A stretch of 43,309 bases of DNA. Origin: Bacilli bacterium. GTDB lineage: Bacteria > Bacillota_I > Bacilli_A > RF39 > UBA660. The position numbers and the translations under genes were made by a program. The notes beneath the pieces were generated by a model, which searched no databases, was not told the origin of the DNA, and was given only the letters and a program-made list of their open reading frames with translations. Below are positions 7,909 through 16,062 of this stretch, in pieces; position 1 is the first letter of the stretch; the number at the start of each line of letters is the position of its first letter. The stretch spans positions 1 to 43,309 of the forward strand of contig JAFUZI010000078.1 of assembly GCA_017476705.1 (NCBI GenBank), read 5' to 3'.

Positions 7909-9435
7909 ATGGCTAGAAAGAAAAAGGATAAATTATATGGACCTGTACTCGTTATAATGTACATGATTCTTGGAGTTGGAGTATTAAGTTTTATATTAAA
8001 TATGCTTGGCTTCGATAGCTCTAGAACAATTATATCAAATGGCACTATGGAAACTACTCTTGTGACAGTTAGAAATTTATTTAGCATAGATGGAATTAAA
8101 TATATTGTTGGTAATACAGTAAAAAATTTCCGTATGTTTGAACCACTAGTCCTTTTAATTATATCTTTGCTTGGTATAAGTATATGCGAAAAGAGTGGAT
8201 TTTTAAATGCAATTTTTTCACCACTTAAGAGAGTTAAAATAAATATTATTATTTTTTTAACAGTTCTTTTTGGTGTTATTAGTACTGTTATTGGAGATTA
8301 TAGTTATATATTTTTACTTCCATTAACAGGTGCATTATATAAATATTTAGGAAAAAATCCTATACTTGGTATAATGACAGTATTCTTAGGTATAACACTT
8401 GGATATGGTGCTGGAATCATTTTTAATTATACTGATTATTCATTATCACTTCTTACAATTGATGCTGCTAAGGCTGATATAGATGCAACTTTCTCATATG
8501 GGTTATATTCAAATATATATATGATGATTGTATCAACATTAATATTAACAATTGTACTTACTATTTTAATTGATAAATATCTAACAGTTAAACTTGCTAA
8601 GAAATATATAGCAACAGAAGAGGAACAAGAATTAGTAGTTGATAAAAAAGCTAAAAGAATTTCAGTTTTTGCAGGTTTTATTTATTTATTATTAATTCTA
8701 TATATGATTTTACCAATTAAACTTCCTTTCGCTGGAATTTTATTAGATAGTGAAGCAACTAGATATATAGATAAATTATTTGGTTCATCTTCTCCATTTG
8801 GAAATGGATTAGTTTTGATAATAACACTACAACTTATAATATGTGGATATCTATATGGTAAGAAATCAGGAAATATTAAAACAAGCCATGAATTTAGTTT
8901 AGGCTTATCAATGAACTTTGAAAATTTAGGATTTATGTTTGTATTAATGTTCTTTATATCACTTTTGATGGGAATTATTGATTGGACTAATTTAGGCGTT
9001 GTATTTGCATCTAAGCTAATTGAACTTGTTGGATCACTTCAAATATCAGGTGTAATACTAATTATTATATTCTTTGTAACAGTTATTTTAATGAGTATTT
9101 TACTTCCATATACAACAAAGAAATGGGAGATTGCATCTCCTGTAATTATTCCGCTTTTCATGCAATCAAATATAACTCCTAATTTTACACAGTTTATATT
9201 TAAAGCAGCAGATAGTGTCGGAAAAGCTTTGACACCTATATATATCTATTATATAATAATGCTTGCATTTATTGAGAAGTATCGTACTAATGAAAGAAAA
9301 CAAGTAAGTATATTTGGTATATTTAAAGATATGTTACCAATAATACTTATTATGGCTATTGTATGGCTACTTATTATAGTTATATGGTATGTAATGGCAC
9401 TTCCAATAGGCGTTAAGACATATGCTGTAATATAG
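7909..9435 (+). CDS. AbgT-family transporter
   Basis: A polytopic membrane protein of 508 residues, the length of E. coli AbgT (p-aminobenzoyl-glutamate uptake). Features fitting the family are the basic N-terminus, the FRMFEPLVLLIISLLGISI segment followed by an E-K-S-G turn, and a C-terminal region with KAADSVGKALTPIYIYY where AbgT has the conserved D-S-x-x-x-x-x-T-P pattern. Around 12 hydrophobic segments are visible. Substrate is unknown; other AbgT members have been reported to export antimetabolites. It is placed inside the par-ychF operon 7 bases after DUF951, which is not the standard content of that cluster. Confidence 0.75.
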   Translation: MARKKKDKLYGPVLVIMYMILGVGVLSFILNMLGFDSSRTIISNGTMETTLVTVRNLFSIDGIKYIVGNTVKNFRMFEPLVLLIISLLGISICEKSGFLNAIFSPLKRVKINIIIFLTVLFGVISTVIGDYSYIFLLPLTGALYKYLGKNPILGIMTVFLGITLGYGAGIIFNYTDYSLSLLTIDAAKADIDATFSYGLYSNIYMMIVSTLILTIVLTILIDKYLTVKLAKKYIATEEEQELVVDKKAKRISVFAGFIYLLLILYMILPIKLPFAGILLDSEATRYIDKLFGSSSPFGNGLVLIITLQLIICGYLYGKKSGNIKTSHEFSLGLSMNFENLGFMFVLMFFISLLMGIIDWTNLGVVFASKLIELVGSLQISGVILIIIFFVTVILMSILLPYTTKKWEIASPVIIPLFMQSNITPNFTQFIFKAADSVGKALTPIYIYYIIMLAFIEKYRTNERKQVSIFGIFKDMLPIILIMAIVWLLIIVIWYVMALPIGVKTYAVI

Positions 9436-9446
9436 GGGGAGATAAA

Positions 9447-10547
9447 ATGAGTTTAAAGGCAGGAATAGTTGGTTTACCAAATGTCGGTAAAAGCACATTA
9501 TTTAATGCTATTACAAATCAAAAGATATTGGCGGCTAATTACCCATTCGCAACAATTGATCCTAATGTTGGTGTTGTAGTTGTTCCAGATGAGAGATTAG
9601 ACTATTTAAATGATTTGTATAAACCAAAGAGTTTAGTTCCAACAACAATTGAATATACTGATATAGCAGGACTTGTTAAAGGAGCATCTAATGGTGAAGG
9701 CCTTGGTAATAAGTTTTTATCACATATAAGAGAGACTGATGCAATTGTAGAAGTTGTTAGATGTTTTGAAAATAGTGATATTATTCACGTAGATGGTACT
9801 GTTGATCCTGTAAGAGATATTGAAGTTATTAATTTAGAATTAATGCTTGCTGATTTAGAGGTTATTAATAACAGAATTGGCAGAATTGGTAAAAAAGCTC
9901 AAATGACAAAAGATAAAGAAGTTAGATTTGAAGTTGATACGTTAAATAAAATAAAAGATGCACTTGAGCATAGTATTAATATAAGACAATTAGATTTAAC
10001 AGATGATGAATTAGAACTTATAAAAAGTTTTAATTTACTTACATTAAAACCAATTATATATATGGCGAATGTTGATGAAGAAGCATGTATATCTGATACA
10101 AACGAATATGTTGAAGCGGTTAGAGAACATGCTAAAGGTGAAAACGCTCTAGTTATTACAGTATGCGCTAAAATAGAAGAAGATTTATGTGAACTACCTA
10201 TTGAAGAAAGAGAAATGTTTTTAAATGAATTAGGAATAAAAGATAGTGGTTTAAATAAATTAATAAAAGCTACATATAAGTTACTTGGACTTTCTACATT
10301 CTTTACAGCAGGTACTGATGAATGTAGAGCTTGGACTTTTAAAACAGGCTCAAAAGCACCTAAGTGTGCTGGAATTATCCACAGTGATTTTGAAAAAGGT
10401 TTTATTAGATCAGAAACTATCAGTTTTGAAGACTTAAAGAAATATGGTAGTGAGTTAAAAGTTAAAGAAGCTGGTAAGCTTCGAATAGAGGGAAAGGAAT
10501 ACATTATGCAAGATGGCGATATATGTCATTTTAGATTTAATGTATAA
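9447..10547 (+). CDS. ychF: Ribosome-associated ATPase YchF
   Basis: Obg-family P-loop protein that hydrolyses ATP rather than GTP and associates with ribosomes. GLPNVGKST (residues 9-17) is Walker A, DIAGLVKGAS near 71 is the G3 region, and the YMANVDE stretch replaces the guanine-specific NKxD, as in YchF. A C-terminal TGS domain covers about 280-366. 366 residues is the standard length. GGGGGAG precedes the ATG. Confidence 0.97.
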   Translation: MSLKAGIVGLPNVGKSTLFNAITNQKILAANYPFATIDPNVGVVVVPDERLDYLNDLYKPKSLVPTTIEYTDIAGLVKGASNGEGLGNKFLSHIRETDAIVEVVRCFENSDIIHVDGTVDPVRDIEVINLELMLADLEVINNRIGRIGKKAQMTKDKEVRFEVDTLNKIKDALEHSINIRQLDLTDDELELIKSFNLLTLKPIIYMANVDEEACISDTNEYVEAVREHAKGENALVITVCAKIEEDLCELPIEEREMFLNELGIKDSGLNKLIKATYKLLGLSTFFTAGTDECRAWTFKTGSKAPKCAGIIHSDFEKGFIRSETISFEDLKKYGSELKVKEAGKLRIEGKEYIMQDGDICHFRFNV

Positions 10548-10555
10548 GGTGAGTT

Positions 10556-11188
10556 ATGAACGATTTACTTAAAAAAGTGTTTGGCTGGATGTCAATTGGA
10601 CTTTTAGTTACATTTTTAACAGGTTATATAGTTGCAACAAATACTAATATGTTTTATTCAATGATTAATAGCTATTTATTACTAGCTATTATAGAAATAG
10701 TACTTGTAATAGTACTTAGTGCTAGAATTACAAAAATGAGTCCTACAAGTGCAAGAGTATTATTCATACTTTATTCATTTGTATCAGGACTAACATTCTC
10801 ATCAATTTTTGCATATTATGAGATGTCTTCAATTATATTTGTATTCTTAATTACATCTGTTGCATTTGCAATACTTGCATTTTTAGGATATAAAACTAAT
10901 ATTGACTTAACTAAATTTGGAACATATTTAATGATAGCTTTATTTGCAATTATTATCTGTGCACTTATAAATATGTTTGTAGGTGGATCTACATTTGCAA
11001 TTATTATATGTTCAATAAGTATTTTAGTATTTATGGGATTTACTGCATATGATGTTCAAAAAATATTATCTTTGCAAAATGTAATAGAAGAAGACAACTT
11101 AGCTATTTATGGAGCCTTAGAGCTTTACTTAGACTTTATTAACTTATTCTTAGATATATTAAGATTATTTGGTGATAGTAGAGACTAA
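10556..11188 (+). CDS. Bax inhibitor-1/YccA (YetJ-like) membrane protein
   Basis: 210 residues with about seven hydrophobic helices. The start FGWMSIGLLVTFLTGYI, the middle YSFVSGLTFSSIF and the C-terminal FTAYDVQKI...YGALELYLDFINLFLDILRLFG pattern are those of the BI-1 family, which includes pH-sensitive calcium leak channels. The Asp of FTAYD and the C-terminal Asp residues correspond to the conserved gating pair. It ends the par-ychF transcription unit; a terminator follows 16 bases later. Confidence 0.93.
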   Translation: MNDLLKKVFGWMSIGLLVTFLTGYIVATNTNMFYSMINSYLLLAIIEIVLVIVLSARITKMSPTSARVLFILYSFVSGLTFSSIFAYYEMSSIIFVFLITSVAFAILAFLGYKTNIDLTKFGTYLMIALFAIIICALINMFVGGSTFAIIICSISILVFMGFTAYDVQKILSLQNVIEEDNLAIYGALELYLDFINLFLDILRLFGDSRD

Positions 11189-11204
11189 TAATAATATTAA
11201 AAAG

Positions 11205-11228
11205 AACTTTACATTGTAAAGTTTTTTT
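11205..11228 (+). terminator. Terminator overlapping the rpsF promoter
   Basis: AACTTTAC pairs with GTAAAGTT around an ATT loop and runs into TTTTTTT. The -35 box of the next promoter lies in the left arm. Confidence 0.85.
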
Positions 11229-11236
11229 GTTATAAT
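11208..11236 (+). promoter_or_regulatory. Promoter of rpsF-ssb-rpsR
   Basis: TTTACA (11208-11213), a 17-base spacer and TATAAT (11231-11236). The -35 and spacer are made of terminator DNA, so termination of the upstream operon and initiation of this one share the same bases. Confidence 0.75.
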
Positions 11237-11243
11237 CTTAAAC

Positions 11244-11301
11244 GAGTATTAATTTACTCCTTGCAAGAAATTGCCGATATGACCAAAAGGAGGTGTAGAA
11301 A
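11244..11301 (+). promoter_or_regulatory. Likely S6:S18 autoregulatory leader of rpsF
   Basis: The leader contains CTCCTT (11257-11262) able to pair with AAGGAG (11287-11292), which is the rpsF ribosome site. Between them lies TTGCCGATATGACC with a CCG trinucleotide. A ribosome-site-sequestering stem with a conserved CCG is the hallmark of the S6:S18-binding leader, which mimics the 16S rRNA site for the S6-S18 dimer and represses translation. Identification is by motif, not by covariance search. Confidence 0.6.
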
Positions 11302-11592
11302 ATGAGAAAATATGAAATTATGTTCATCGTTAAACCTACATTAAGTGAGGATGAAACTAAGAAGGTTGTTGAAAACTTTGGTAAAGTTTTAACTGACAAT
11401 GGAGCAAAAATTACTGAACAAAAAGAAATGGGTCAAAGAGAATTAGCTTATGAAATCAAAAAATTCAAAAGCGGATATTATTACCTATATTTCGTAGAAG
11501 CTAGTAATGATGATGCTGTTAACGAATTTGATCGTTTAGCAGGAATTAGTTCTGACGTAATTCGTCATTTAATTACAAAAATTGAAGACTAG
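11302..11592 (+). CDS. rpsF: 30S ribosomal protein S6
   Basis: 96 residues of the standard fold: MRKYEIMFIVKPTLSEDE at the start and RELAYEIKKFKSGYYYLYFV in the middle. It binds S18 in the 30S platform. First gene of the rpsF-ssb-rpsR operon, with a strong AAAGGAGGTG site that can be masked by the leader. Confidence 0.97.
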   Translation: MRKYEIMFIVKPTLSEDETKKVVENFGKVLTDNGAKITEQKEMGQRELAYEIKKFKSGYYYLYFVEASNDDAVNEFDRLAGISSDVIRHLITKIED

Positions 11593-11604
11593 TGAGGTAT
11601 ACTT

Positions 11605-12060
11605 ATGAATAGAGTAATGTTAATTGGTAGATTAACTGCAAAACCAGAACTTAGATATACAAATGCTAATGTTCCATTTGCTAGATTTACCATTGCTGTA
11701 AATAGACAATTCAATAATCAAGATGGAAATAGAGAAGCTGATTTCATTAACATTATAGCTTGGAGAAAACAAGCCGAAGTTATTTGTAATTACTTTGATA
11801 AAGGAAATCAAATTGCTATTGAAGGTCGTATTCAAACAGGAAGTTATGATGATAAAGATGGAAATAAAAGATATACAACAGATGTTGTATTAGATCAATT
11901 CCATTTCATAGAATCTAGAGCACAAAGAGAAAATGGTGTAAGTAATAATAATGTAACACCATATGATTATCAAGATACAAATAATAGTGTTGACATTGAT
12001 AATGATCCATTTGCTGACTTTGGCGATAGTGTTTCAATAGATGATAACTTCTTAGATTAA
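11605..12060 (+). CDS. ssb: Single-stranded DNA-binding protein
   Basis: OB-fold protein that coats ssDNA during replication and repair; it forms tetramers. MNRVMLIGRLTAKPELRYT is the canonical N-terminus and DFINIIAWRKQAE the core strand. 151 residues. The C-terminus ends SIDDNFLD instead of the usual acidic tip ending in Pro-Phe (DDDLPF), although an internal NDPF is present. Located between rpsF and rpsR, the standard order. Confidence 0.96.
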   Translation: MNRVMLIGRLTAKPELRYTNANVPFARFTIAVNRQFNNQDGNREADFINIIAWRKQAEVICNYFDKGNQIAIEGRIQTGSYDDKDGNKRYTTDVVLDQFHFIESRAQRENGVSNNNVTPYDYQDTNNSVDIDNDPFADFGDSVSIDDNFLD

Positions 12061-12075
12061 TAAAGGAGGATAACT

Positions 12076-12294
12076 ATGGCAGAGTTTTATAGAAAAAAGA
12101 AAAAAATATGTCAAATGTGTGCTGGTAAAGATGTAAATTATAAAGACGCAGACATTATTAAAAAATACGTAAGCGCTGATAAAGGTAAAATCTTACCAAG
12201 AAGAGTAACTGGTGCTTGCGCTAAACACCAAAGATATATAGCTAACGAAGTTAAAAAAGCACGTTTTATGGCTATTTTACCATTCGTTAAATAA
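12076..12294 (+). CDS. rpsR: 30S ribosomal protein S18
   Basis: 72 residues. The C-terminal half ILPRRVTGACAKHQRYIA is highly conserved. A CQMCAG stretch near the start, with the later Cys and His, resembles the zinc-type S18. Partner of S6. AAAGGAGGAT precedes the start, and the operon ends with a terminator that begins at the stop codon. Confidence 0.97.
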   Translation: MAEFYRKKKKICQMCAGKDVNYKDADIIKKYVSADKGKILPRRVTGACAKHQRYIANEVKKARFMAILPFVK

Positions 12295-12320
12295 TAGACT
12301 ATTAATTAGTCTATTTTTTT
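12293..12320 (+). terminator. Terminator after rpsR
   Basis: AATAGACTA pairs with TAGTCTATT around a 5-base loop and is followed by a T tract. Confidence 0.85.
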
Positions 12321-12406
12321 TATATATATATAATGTTATTTTATAATGTAATAATAAGGCTTTACAAAATATATTTAAAAAAATTGTAAAAAAATTTTAA
12401 ATATGC

Positions 12407-12435
12407 TTGATTTTAAAGGCATTATCGCGTATAAT
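12407..12435 (+). promoter_or_regulatory. Main promoter of the S10-spc-alpha operon
   Basis: TTGATT (12407-12412), a 17-base spacer and TATAAT (12430-12435). It lies in an A/T-rich stretch that could act as an UP element (runs of A and T at 12361-12400). It is the only strong promoter I see before rplQ. Confidence 0.8.
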
Positions 12436-12438
12436 TGA

Positions 12439-12569
12439 CTATGTGTGGAATGCATAGATGTGTGAGGTTGCCGATACACCAGGTTAAGTTGCAAGAAAAT
12501 TTAAACTGAAAGTCGGGTTTTTACACGGAGCAAGTCTATACTAGATATAGGCGAAAGGAGGATTACGAT
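12439..12569 (+). promoter_or_regulatory. Structured 5' leader of the rpsJ operon
   Basis: About 130 transcribed bases with higher G content than the surroundings. CTATG/CATAG (12439-12457) forms a hairpin at the expected 5' end, and CTATA/TATAG (12536-12550) a hairpin just upstream of the AAAGGAGG site. The middle holds TTGCCGATA and TTGCAAGAAA, both also present in the rpsF leader. Probably an r-protein-responsive or attenuation leader for the whole operon; the ligand is unknown. Confidence 0.6.
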
Positions 12570-12881
12570 ATGTCAAAGACTAAAATCAACATCAAATTAA
12601 AAGCTTTTGAACATAAAAATCTTGATAAAGCTTGTGCTAAAATTGTTGATACAGTTAAAAGAACTGGCGGTGAAGTAAGCGGCCCTGTACCACTTCCAAC
12701 TGAAGTTGAAAAAATCACAATTTTAAGAGCTGTTCACAAATATAAAGATTCAAGAGAACAATTTGAAAAGAGAACACATAAAAGACTTATTGTTATCAAC
12801 AATCCAAGTAAGGAAACAATTGATTCACTTACTCACTTAGAAATACCAAGTGGCGTTGATATTCAAATCAAACAAAATTAA
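12570..12881 (+). CDS. rpsJ: 30S ribosomal protein S10
   Basis: 103 residues, standard length. KINIKLKAFEHKNLDKAC and GPVPLPTEVEKITILRAVH are conserved. It binds the 3' domain of 16S rRNA and also acts as NusE in antitermination. First gene of the long r-protein operon, with a near-perfect AAAGGAGG site. Confidence 0.98.
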   Translation: MSKTKINIKLKAFEHKNLDKACAKIVDTVKRTGGEVSGPVPLPTEVEKITILRAVHKYKDSREQFEKRTHKRLIVINNPSKETIDSLTHLEIPSGVDIQIKQN

Positions 12882-12897
12882 TTAGGAGGAATTATTT

Positions 12898-13638
12898 ATG
12901 AAAAAAGGAATCTTAGGTCGTAAATTAGGAATGACTCAAGTATTTACTAAATCTGGAAAATTAATTCCTGTAACTGTTGTTGAAGTTGAACCAAATGTAG
13001 TTACACAAATTAAAACAATTGAAAACGATGGTTATGAGGCAATTCAATTAGGTTTTGATACAAAGAGAGAAAAGTTAGCGACTAAAGCTTCAGTTGGAAT
13101 TACCAACAAAGCAAACACTACACCTAAGCGCTTCTTTAAAGAAATTAGAGGTGTAGATATTAACAATTATTCTTTAGGACAAGTTATCAGTGCAGATATC
13201 TTCGAAGAAGGAGAAGTTGTTGATGTTACTGGTACTACTAAAGGACATGGTTTCCAAGGTGTTATCAAAAGACATGGTCAATCAAGAGGACCTATGGGAC
13301 ATGGATCTCATTATCATAGAAGACCAGGTTCAATGGGTACAATGAGACCAATGCGTGTTTTCAAAGGTAAAAAATTACCAGGTCACATGGGAACACTTAC
13401 TGTTACAATCCAAAACTTAGAAGTTGTTGCAGTAGACGCTCAAAATAATTGCATTTTAATCAAAGGTAATATACCTGGACCTAAAAAATCTTTAGTAATC
13501 ATTAAATCAGCTGTAAAAAACGAAGGTAAAGTTAACACTAAAGAAGAATTAAATTCTTACAAAGTTGAAACACCAGTAGTTGAAGCTGTAGAAGAAACTG
13601 TAGTAGAAAATACTGAAGCTGCAGTAGAAGAAAACTAG
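12898..13638 (+). CDS. rplC: 50S ribosomal protein L3 with acidic C-terminal tail
   Basis: Binds near the peptidyl-transferase centre. KKGILGRKLGMTQVF opens the protein and HGSHYHRRPGSMG marks the conserved loop. At 246 residues it is roughly 35 longer than the usual 205-215; the excess is a Glu/Val-rich tail (about 211-246, with repeats such as VEAVEETVVEN) that is probably disordered. Overlap-free spacing of 11 bases to rplD. Confidence 0.97.
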   Translation: MKKGILGRKLGMTQVFTKSGKLIPVTVVEVEPNVVTQIKTIENDGYEAIQLGFDTKREKLATKASVGITNKANTTPKRFFKEIRGVDINNYSLGQVISADIFEEGEVVDVTGTTKGHGFQGVIKRHGQSRGPMGHGSHYHRRPGSMGTMRPMRVFKGKKLPGHMGTLTVTIQNLEVVAVDAQNNCILIKGNIPGPKKSLVIIKSAVKNEGKVNTKEELNSYKVETPVVEAVEETVVENTEAAVEEN

Positions 13639-13649
13639 GAGGTAATTAA

Positions 13650-14273
13650 ATGTCAAAATTATCTGTATTAAATATTAAAGGTGAAAAGGTAAAAGATATT
13701 ACTTTAAATGCTGAAGTTTTCGGAATTGTTCCAAACGATGCAGTATTATATGATGCAATTAGATTAACAAGAAATGCCTTAAGACAAGGTACACATGAAA
13801 CTAAAACTCGTAGCGAAGTTAGTGGTGGTGGAATTAAACCATGGAGACAAAAAGGAACAGGTAGAGCTAGAGCTGGATCTACTAGAAGTCCACTTTGGAG
13901 ACATGGTGGTGTAGCATTCGGACCACATATGAGAAGCTACTCAATCAAAATGAATCGTAAAGAAAGAAGACTAGCTTTAAAATCAGCATTAGCTTATAAA
14001 GCAAGTGAAAACAATATTATCGTAATCGATTCTTTCAATATTGAAAATGCAAAAACTAGTGAAGCTAAAAAAGTTTTAAATACATTAACAAATGCTAAAA
14101 ACATTTTAGTTGTAGTTGATGAATTAACTGAAAGCATGATTTTAGCTACACGTAATTTACAAAATGTTATTTTACTAGAAGCTAGTGAAGTAAATACATA
14201 TGATGTAGTTGCTGCTGATGTAGTTATTATAGAAGAAGCTGCTACTAAAAAAATAGAGGAGGTGCTTAAATAA
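13650..14273 (+). CDS. rplD: 50S ribosomal protein L4
   Basis: 207 residues. The extended loop RSEVSGGGIKPWRQKGTGRA, which reaches into the exit tunnel, is intact. In some bacteria L4 represses its own S10 operon; whether the leader at 12439 uses it is unknown. Its stop TAA shares a base with the rplW start (TAATG). Confidence 0.98.
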   Translation: MSKLSVLNIKGEKVKDITLNAEVFGIVPNDAVLYDAIRLTRNALRQGTHETKTRSEVSGGGIKPWRQKGTGRARAGSTRSPLWRHGGVAFGPHMRSYSIKMNRKERRLALKSALAYKASENNIIVIDSFNIENAKTSEAKKVLNTLTNAKNILVVVDELTESMILATRNLQNVILLEASEVNTYDVVAADVVIIEEAATKKIEEVLK

Positions 14274-14551
14274 TGAGTAACTATAGAGACATAATTAAAG
14301 CGCCAATTATTACTGAAAAAAGTTCAAGTTTAGCTGCAAATAATGTTATTACATTTTCAGTAGACACTAGAGCTAATAAAACACAAATCAAACAAGCTGT
14401 TGAAAACATATTCAATGTTAAAGTTGAAAGTGTTAATACAGTTAACGTTAAACCTAAGAAAAAAAGAGTTGGACGTTACGTTGGAAAAACTAACAAAGTT
14501 AAAAAAGCAATTGTTAAATTAAAAGAAGGAAGTTCAATTGAACTTAACTAA
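14273..14551 (+). CDS. rplW: 50S ribosomal protein L23
   Basis: 92 residues, at the tunnel exit where trigger factor and SRP dock. YRDIIKAPIITEKSS at the N-terminus and PKKKRVGRYVGKTNKVKKA near residue 62 are conserved. Start and rplD stop overlap by one base, indicating coupling. Confidence 0.97.
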   Translation: MSNYRDIIKAPIITEKSSSLAANNVITFSVDTRANKTQIKQAVENIFNVKVESVNTVNVKPKKKRVGRYVGKTNKVKKAIVKLKEGSSIELN

Positions 14552-14567
14552 TTAGGAGAGGATAAAT

Positions 14568-15395
14568 ATGGCTATTAAGAAATTCAAACCAATGACTAAT
14601 GGTACTCGTGGAATGACTAAATTAGACAACACTGAAATTACAAAATCAACTCCAGAAAAATCATTAGTTGTTACATTAAAGAAAAATGGTGGTCGTAATA
14701 ACCAAGGTAAAATCACAGTAAGACACCATGGTGGTGGAGCAAAAAGAAAATACCGTATTATCGATTTCAAGAGAGATAAAGATGGTGTTGTAGGTACAGT
14801 TGCTTCAATTGAATACGATCCAAATAGAACAGCTAACATTGCTTTAATCCAATATGCTGATGGTGAAAAAAGATATATTATCGCTCCAAAAGGTTTAAAA
14901 GTTGGTAATAAAATTGAAAGTGGAGAAAATGCAGATATCAAAGTTGGTAATGCACTACCACTTAAAAACATACCAGAAGGAACAGTTGTTCACAATATTG
15001 AATTAAAAGCAGGTAAAGGCGGACAAATGGCTCGTTCAGCTGGTTCAAGTGTTCAAATTTTAGGACATGAAGGAAAATATACATTACTTAGACTTACAAG
15101 TGGTGAAGTTCGTAAAGTATTAAGCGAATGTAGAGCTACAATTGGTGAAGTTGGTAATGAAGACTATGAATTAGTTAACATAGGTAAAGCTGGTCGTAAA
15201 AGACATATGGGTATTAGACCTACAGTTCGTGGTTCTGTTATGAACCCTAACGATCACCCACACGGTGGTGGTGAAGGTAGAGCACCAATCGGACGTAAAG
15301 GACCTGTTACTCCATGGGGTAAACCAGCACTTGGATATAAAACACGTAAGAACAAAAAAGCTTCAGATAAGTTAATTGTTCGTCGTAGAAAATAA
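14568..15395 (+). CDS. rplB: 50S ribosomal protein L2
   Basis: 275 residues. MAIKKFKPMTNGTRGM opens the protein; the C-terminal MNPNDHPHGGGEGRAPIG loop contains the essential His near the peptidyl-transferase centre. TAGGAGAGG ribosome site. Standard length and position. Confidence 0.98.
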   Translation: MAIKKFKPMTNGTRGMTKLDNTEITKSTPEKSLVVTLKKNGGRNNQGKITVRHHGGGAKRKYRIIDFKRDKDGVVGTVASIEYDPNRTANIALIQYADGEKRYIIAPKGLKVGNKIESGENADIKVGNALPLKNIPEGTVVHNIELKAGKGGQMARSAGSSVQILGHEGKYTLLRLTSGEVRKVLSECRATIGEVGNEDYELVNIGKAGRKRHMGIRPTVRGSVMNPNDHPHGGGEGRAPIGRKGPVTPWGKPALGYKTRKNKKASDKLIVRRRK

Positions 15396-15413
15396 TGAGA
15401 GGATGATTTAAAA

Positions 15414-15686
15414 ATGGCTAGAAGTTTAAAGAAAAAACCTTTTGTTGATAGTTATCTAATCAAGAAAGTAGAAGCTTTAAAAGAATCTGGAAAAAATGAA
15501 GTTATTAAAACTTGGTCTCGCCGTTCAACAATTTATCCTATATTTGTCGGACATACATTTGCTGTTCATAATGGTAAAGAATTTATCCCAGTTTATGTAA
15601 CAGAAGATATGGTAGGACATAAATTAGGAGAATTTTCTCTTACACGTAAATTTGGTGGACATGGCGACAACAAAATTAAAAAATAA
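15414..15686 (+). CDS. rpsS: 30S ribosomal protein S19
   Basis: 90 residues; MARSLKKKPFVD and the C-terminal GHKLGEFSLTRKFGGHG are diagnostic. It forms the head complex with S13 and contacts the A-site finger. The AGAGGATG site lies 9 bases upstream. Confidence 0.98.
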   Translation: MARSLKKKPFVDSYLIKKVEALKESGKNEVIKTWSRRSTIYPIFVGHTFAVHNGKEFIPVYVTEDMVGHKLGEFSLTRKFGGHGDNKIKK

Positions 15687-15711
15687 TTGATTGTCAGGAA
15701 GGAGGACTAAA

Positions 15712-16047
15712 ATGGAAGCAAAAGCGATTGCAAAAGGAGTTAGAATTGCACCTCGTAAAGCTCGTTTAGTTATAGATTTAATACGTGGTAAAAACGTAGT
15801 TGAAGCTGATAAAATTTTAAGTAATTTAAATAAGGAAGCAGCTAGAATAAGTAAAAAAGTGTTAACTTCTGCTGTAGCTAATGCTGAAAACAACTTAAGT
15901 TTAAATAAAGAAAACTTATATGTTAAAGCTTGCTATGTAGATGAAGGACAACCTTTTAAAAGAATGAAATTTGGTTCTCGTGGACACGTAGATCCAATTA
16001 AGAGAAGAACAAGTCACATAACAGTAGTTGTAAGTGATGAAAAATAG
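15712..16047 (+). CDS. rplV: 50S ribosomal protein L22
   Basis: 111 residues; RIAPRKARLVIDLIRGK and the tunnel-constriction hairpin region PFKRMKFGSRGHVDPIKRRT are intact. ATG 15712 is the start because AAGGAGG lies 6 bases before it; an upstream in-frame TTG at 15691 would put that site inside the gene. Confidence 0.97.
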   Translation: MEAKAIAKGVRIAPRKARLVIDLIRGKNVVEADKILSNLNKEAARISKKVLTSAVANAENNLSLNKENLYVKACYVDEGQPFKRMKFGSRGHVDPIKRRTSHITVVVSDEK

Positions 16048-16062
16048 TAAGGAGGATAACTG

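Noticed and set aside
9899..10504. Long minus-strand ORF opposite ychF
   Set aside because: Ser/Leu-rich shadow of the ychF coding frame, without ribosome site or family pattern. The same applies to minus-strand ORFs across the ribosomal genes.
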